This document shows, one piece after another, positions 6,162 through 9,045 of a DNA stretch of 9,045 nucleotides (the stretch's first letter is position 1; every line of letters starts with the position of its first letter). This DNA comes from CBCXVS01 sp965178525. Its GTDB lineage: Bacteria > Tectomicrobia > Entotheonellia > Entotheonellales > Entotheonellaceae. Where the stretch lies: positions 1-9,045 of the forward strand of contig CBCXVS010000298.1 of NCBI GenBank assembly GCA_965178525.1, in the 5' to 3' direction. Both the position numbers and the translations under genes were made by a program. The notes under the pieces are model-generated. The model had not been told where the DNA came from and ran no database searches. It was given only the letters and a program-made list of their open reading frames with translations.

Positions 6162-6965
6162 TTACTGAAACACAAACGGGATCGATCCGCCACTGGCGTC
6201 AATCGACACCCCGGTGATGGCGCCGGCCTTCGGCGAGGACAGAAACGTCACCACCTGCCCGATTTCTTGGGCATCGACGATGCGGCGAATGGCATTGTTT
6301 TGCGCAATACCGCGTTCGATTTCCGCCGCCGTGGTGCCTTCCCGCTGCGCCCGTTCCGCATACATCGGGCCGGAACGCTCGGTACGGGTCGTGCCCGGGT
6401 GCACCAGGTTGGACGTGATGCCGTCGGAACCGAGCTGATCCGCCAGCGTTTTCGTCAGGTGCACAATAGCGGCGTTGCGGAGGCCGCTGATGACACCTGC
6501 ACGGCGTCCCGACAGCCCACCGATGTTGATGATCCGACCCCATTTCTGTTGCTGCATATAAGGCGCCACGGCCTTGGCGCAGCGGAAATAGCCGACGACT
6601 TTGGTATTGATGTCATCGAGCAGCTCCCCCTCATCGGCATCGGCCAGCGGCCCGCGCACCAGGCCGCCGGGGGTGGCGGCGTTGTTGACTAAGATGTCGA
6701 CGCGGCCCAAGGCGTTGATGGTGGATTGCACGACTTGGGCCACCGAATTCTGCTCGGTGGTGTCCCCGGTAATGGGAATAATACGGCGGTCCGTCGCCTG
6801 GGCGACATCCTTCGCAGCGGCTTCCAGCATCCTCGCATCCTCGCGCGTGCGGGAGCAAATCGCCACATCGACGCCTTCTTTGGCCAATTCGAGGGCGACG
6901 GCTTTGCCGATACCTTTACTACCTCCCGTAATCAGCGCGACTTTACCGGTGAGTTCCGGATCCAT
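6162..6965 (-). CDS. SDR-family protein with altered catalytic site
   Basis: A 267-residue Rossmann-fold protein of the short-chain dehydrogenase/reductase family. The cofactor motif TGGSKGIG (13-20) and NNAA (94-97) are present. SRT at 38-40 after the second strand favours NADPH. The usual YxxxK active site should lie near 160-164, but the sequence there is SGLRN, so both Tyr and Lys appear lost. The usual Ser pair is GG (149-150), with S152 nearby. The C-terminus GVSIDASGGSIPF is classical. It may be a non-catalytic or mechanistically unusual SDR; I have a vague memory of an SDR group with RN at this place. ATG 6965 follows AAGGAG by about 10 nt. It lies 34 nt after the other SDR gene and converges on the activator gene with a 16-nt gap and no obvious terminator. 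Confidence 0.88.
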   Translation of the reverse strand: MDPELTGKVALITGGSKGIGKAVALELAKEGVDVAICSRTREDARMLEAAAKDVAQATDRRIIPITGDTTEQNSVAQVVQSTINALGRVDILVNNAATPGGLVRGPLADADEGELLDDINTKVVGYFRCAKAVAPYMQQQKWGRIINIGGLSGRRAGVISGLRNAAIVHLTKTLADQLGSDGITSNLVHPGTTRTERSGPMYAERAQREGTTAAEIERGIAQNNAIRRIVDAQEIGQVVTFLSSPKAGAITGVSIDASGGSIPFVFQ

Positions 6966-6999
6966 AGGTTCTTTTCTCCTTGAGAATGCGCGCTCTCGC

Positions 7000-7857
7000 T
7001 TACAATCCAACGAGCGCTTCGCTGCTCTGCCACAGCCGCTGGGCAACCATCTTGTCATAGGACGCCGGCGAGGATCGCACGGCGCGGTTCTTGACAAAAT
7101 ATCGGCCTGTAACGCCTTCCACTTCGGGTGCTGTGGCCAGATAGATCATGGTCTCAGCTCCGCGCGCGGGGCTGAGGGCCGCGATTTGGGAGACACGGAT
7201 GAGCCAGGAAAACGCACTGGTGTTATTGTGGCCGAACTTCGTCGCCACAAAGCCCGGATGCAAGACATTGGCCGTGACTCCGGTGCCGTCGAGCCGTGCC
7301 GCGAGGTCGTACGTAAAGAGAATGTTGGCCAGTTTGGACTGACTGTAGGCGCGCCAGCCCTGATAACGCCGCTGGCCCTGTAAGTCGGCCCCATCGATCC
7401 GGCCGGAGCGATGCGCCCCTGACGACACGTTTACAATCCGGGCCGGCGCGCTGGCTTTCAGCGTCTCGAGCAGCACGTGGGTGAGCAGAAAGTAGCCTAG
7501 GTGATTCAACGCGAAGGTCATCTCAATGCCATCGACACTCATCTGCCGGGTCATGAAGAGGCCGCCGGCATTGTTCACCAACACGTCCAGGCGCCCAAAG
7601 CGGCGGTGGAACTCGTGGGCTAACTGGGCAATGTGGGCTTGTGATGACAGATCGGCGATGAGTAAGGTGATGGCGTCATTGCCAGTTTCTTGCATGATCC
7701 GTTGTACCGTGGCGGCGCCACGCTCAGGATTCCGTCCGACCACAACGACGGTTGCGCCTTGCTGGGCCAGGGCTGAAGCGGTCACCGAACCAATACCTGA
7801 GGTCGCGCCGGTCACCATGCAAATTTTGCCATGCATCGGCAATGTGGATGTGGCCAC
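7000..7857 (-). CDS. Retinol-dehydrogenase-like SDR oxidoreductase
   Basis: A 285-residue short-chain dehydrogenase with a complete active site: TGATSGIG (16-23), NNAG (95-98), SS at 145-146, and YSQSK with Y171 and K175. GRNPERG after the second strand suggests NADP(H) preference. The tail GRYFVKNRAV, then RLWQSSEALVGL, matches the bacterial relatives of retinol dehydrogenases 11-14. The substrate (a lipid aldehyde, ketone or alcohol) is not deducible. The start is GTG 7857, supported by GAGG 9 nt upstream; the next in-frame ATG at 7836 has no such site. It is the first gene of a two-SDR operon. The 25-nt palindrome at 7907-7931 lies in its upstream region. Confidence 0.92.
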   Translation of the reverse strand: MATSTLPMHGKICMVTGATSGIGSVTASALAQQGATVVVVGRNPERGAATVQRIMQETGNDAITLLIADLSSQAHIAQLAHEFHRRFGRLDVLVNNAGGLFMTRQMSVDGIEMTFALNHLGYFLLTHVLLETLKASAPARIVNVSSGAHRSGRIDGADLQGQRRYQGWRAYSQSKLANILFTYDLAARLDGTGVTANVLHPGFVATKFGHNNTSAFSWLIRVSQIAALSPARGAETMIYLATAPEVEGVTGRYFVKNRAVRSSPASYDKMVAQRLWQSSEALVGL

Positions 7858-7906
7858 GCTGTCTGTCCTCTGTGCATTTCTAAGTGCCTGGGCATCATGA
7901 CCTTGA

Positions 7907-7931
7907 TATATTTCTCCAGGGGAAAGATATA
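7907..7931. promoter_or_regulatory. Operator-like palindrome upstream of the SDR operon
   Basis: A 25-nt interrupted palindrome is centred on 7919. Ten of 12 opposed positions pair, one of them as a G-T wobble, with outer arms TATAT and ATATA and inner CTCC against GGGG-type pairing. It lies about 50 nt before the GTG start, in an AT-rich stretch (7905-7945) where the minus-strand promoter should be. I could not pick well-spaced -35/-10 boxes. Dyad symmetry suggests a dimeric repressor site. Confidence 0.35.
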
Positions 7932-8073
7932 AATTAGTAATTTTGCCTCAATACTGACTACCGCCTGCCTAACAAGATGACGTCTCCATGCGAACGGGCC
8001 ATACCATCGGCGTGAGATAGCCGAGCGGCGTCCCAGATAGTATCACCCTTGGCCTAGGCGACACCAGCGTTGC

Positions 8074-8229
8074 ATGTTTATACCCTCATTTTGTTGCCCG
8101 TGCTACAGAGAACGAGTTTCCAAGAAACGCCGCTGTTACGGGCATCGTCGTGCTCTCTCAAGCAGCCGTTGTGGACTCACCCAACAAGACCAGCAATTTC
8201 CGGAGCCCAGTAAAGCCCAGTACTCATAG
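8074..8229 (+). pseudogene. Possible zinc-ribbon remnant of a transposase
   Basis: A 51-codon ORF contains FCCPCYRERVSKKRR, then YGHRR, RCG and QQFPEPS. This resembles the N-terminal zinc ribbon of IS1-like transposases, where CPxC, a basic stretch with a Gly-Arg turn, and a second Cys pair precede a Gln-Phe segment. The first Cys pair is present (C7/C10) but the second is incomplete (only C33). There is no ribosome-binding site and no following catalytic domain. The resemblance is weak and may be chance. Confidence 0.25.
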
Positions 8230-8235
8230 GGCTTT
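8212..8235 (-). terminator. Hairpin, possible terminator after the minus-strand ORF ending at 8249
   Basis: AAAGCCC (8212-8218) and GGGCTTT (8229-8235) form a perfect 7-bp stem with a 10-nt loop. On the minus strand it lies 13 nt past the TGA at 8251-8249 and its 3' arm ends in TTT, as in weak intrinsic terminators. On the plus strand it follows the end of the zinc-ribbon-like ORF. The U-run is short, so termination is uncertain. Confidence 0.4.
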
Positions 8236-8248
8236 CCCGCTTGTCTTT

Positions 8249-8470
8249 TCATAAACCTCTATGCAACCCCTCCCGGATGCGCTCGACCACGGCCTTGATG
8301 TCTAGCGCGTCGTCGTCAGGTGAGGACTGAGTGGTGTCCGCCCCGTCTTCTGCCCCCAAGGGCTCAGACTTGGATGATGCCGGTAACGGGGGCGGCATTT
8401 CAGGTTCAAGTGAACCCGTTGATACAGACCACTGATCCCACGAGCCATACCCCTCTACGACGATACGACC
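8249..8470 (-). pseudogene. Possible C-terminal fragment of an unrecognised protein
   Basis: The minus frame is open for 73 codons between a TAG (8473-8471) and a TGA (8251-8249). It reads VVEGYGSWDQWSVSTG, then a Pro/Ser/Glu/Asp-rich linker (MPPPLPASSKSEPLGAED, SSPDDDALD), and ends in a helix, IKAVVERIREGLHRGL. The acidic linker followed by an amphipathic helix looks like a real protein tail. No good start codon with a ribosome-binding site is present. In the next frame just upstream (GFVGDEQPSPRVVSS) there may be an earlier part, joined by a frameshift near 8460-8475. The family is unknown. A hairpin follows the stop. Confidence 0.3.
8403..8416. repeat. Short perfect palindrome
   Basis: GGTTCA (8403-8408) and TGAACC (8411-8416) are inverted around AG. 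It lies inside the minus-strand open frame described at 8249-8470, and no role is evident. Apart from this and the entries around it, the region 8475-8680 shows nothing I can support. Confidence 0.3.
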
Positions 8471-8683
8471 CTAGGAGAGGGCTGCTCGTCACCTACAAAT
8501 CCAATGATAGACCCTCTGCATGCTATTTTCTATCGCGTTGATGTCTCTGAGGGGTGGGTAGAAATATCCGAGTGTAATTGACACGCCTCCGCTTTGTCTT
8601 GTTCGCCAGGGAACGACGGACTCAGACTCAATTCGATCGACTGCGTCAGATGTGGTCAGGGCTACAGCCGACGGGCACCGGGT

Positions 8684-8715
8684 GACTTTAGGAACATTGC
8701 CAAAATTCTAAAGTC
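8684..8715. repeat. REP-like hairpin at the 3' end of the transposase-like gene
   Basis: GACTTTAG (8684-8691) and CTAAAGTC (8708-8715) are a perfect 8-bp inverted repeat with a 16-nt loop. The TAA of the minus-strand transposase-like frame (8690-8688) lies in its arm. REP-associated transposases typically act on hairpins flanking their genes, so this may be a cognate element end. There is no U-run, so it is not an obvious terminator. Confidence 0.4.
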
Positions 8716-9045
8716 AATAGACATCCATAAGCTGTTTGGTCCGCCAGGCAAATGGTAACATCCCGAGTTGATCGAAAATCGAGGAGAGATAAAGGGTCAA
8801 GTTTACGTGTTGCTATGGCACGCGTCCAGACAGCGCTGGACATCCGCAAGCGCTCGCGCCACCCCGCATCGCTTTGCAAACCCCGTTTGACCTGGCCAAT
8901 CGCCGTCGACACGCTGGTGTAATGGCCCGGGTGAAACGCCTTGGCAAATCTCGCTTAACGTCAAGCCACTGCGCACTTGGAACAGCCACATTGCCACATT
9001 GCGAGCCATTGTTAGTTCACCAGAAGGCTCGAAGGGGTCAGGTCG
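8688..9045 (-). pseudogene. 3' part of a REP-associated tyrosine transposase-like gene, frameshifted (partial)
   Basis: From the window edge inward, the minus strand reads MARNVAMWLFQVRSGLTLSE (start Met at 9009, frame open upstream to 9045). After a one-base shift it continues AKAFHPGHYTSVSTAIGQVK, then a basic helix (WRERLRMSSAVWTRAIA) and a further tail to TAA at 8690-8688. Joined, this matches the DnaA-C-like helix-turn-helix at the C-terminus of some IS200/IS605-related RAYT proteins (AMYL, then GLSLxEI, then HYSSVS). One extra base in the run at 8946-8948 explains the shift. The upstream catalytic Tyr/HUH domain would lie outside the window. DnaA domain IV itself is an alternative, but HYTSVS is unlike its usual DHTTV. 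The gene is likely inactive unless the shift is a sequencing error. Confidence 0.55.

Noticed and set aside
7950..8070. Minus-strand stretch reading GDTIWDAARLSHADGMARS
   Set aside because: It looks protein-like but is short, bounded by stops, has no start or homologue I can name, and another frame looks equally plausible.
8320..8541. Plus-strand 73-residue open frame from GTG
   Set aside because: No ribosome-binding site, Pro/Arg-rich; the opposite strand reads more like real protein.
8563..8710. Plus-strand stretch reading LCLVRQGTTDSDS, faintly like the start of a histidine phosphatase
   Set aside because: The catalytic RHG is RQG, there is no start site, and it ends after about 45 codons; chance similarity is likely.
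1..9045. CRISPR array, tRNA or rRNA genes
   Set aside because: No regularly spaced repeats and no tRNA- or rRNA-like sequence were seen on either strand by eye.

Overview
The window looks like a piece of chromosome from a GC-rich, probably uncultured bacterium. It has an LLM-class flavin/F420-type oxidoreductase, a leukotriene-A4-hydrolase-like M1 peptidase, a sigma-54-type AAA+ activator and two short-chain dehydrogenases. I cannot assign a lineage. Codon use in the 1.6-7.9 kb core is uniform and GC-rich. Both flanks are full of broken genes and palindromes.

Left flank (1-1610): an unrecognised protein tail; a ribbon-helix-helix (CopG-like) regulator with a clear promoter and operator-like palindrome but a foreign C-terminus; then two overlapping genes for small membrane proteins. 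The second of these (start near 866/878) is strikingly AT-rich and looks acquired. A long imperfect palindrome lies on each side of the pair (463-535 and 1509-1601). The right one begins inside the stop codon of the second membrane gene. Just beyond it, on the opposite strand, an AlbA_2-type gene loses family resemblance. I read this as an inserted cassette, and it is the best candidate for something undescribed here. No function is claimed for it.

Core (1507-7857): a leftward operon runs M1 aminopeptidase (4491->2701), LLM oxidoreductase (2687->1725, 13-nt gap), truncated AlbA_2 protein (1728->1507, ATGA overlap). Divergent from it, across 109 nt that hold a tandem 8-bp repeat and a sigma-70-like promoter, is an AAA+ activator with GAFTGA (4601-6145) and an N-terminus I cannot assign to a named sensor domain. 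Convergent with the activator, 16 nt away, is a second leftward operon of two SDR genes: a retinol-dehydrogenase-like SDR with a complete active site (7857->7000) and a classical-looking SDR whose YxxxK site is lost (6965->6162). The shared promoter region suggests the activator may govern itself and/or the peptidase operon. No convincing -24/-12 promoter is visible, so its targets are probably elsewhere.

Right flank (7858-9045): mostly decayed. It holds an operator-like palindrome upstream of the SDR operon, a possible transposase zinc-ribbon remnant, a possible acidic protein tail on the minus strand followed by a hairpin, and at the edge the frameshifted 3' part of a REP-associated-transposase-like gene ending in a hairpin.
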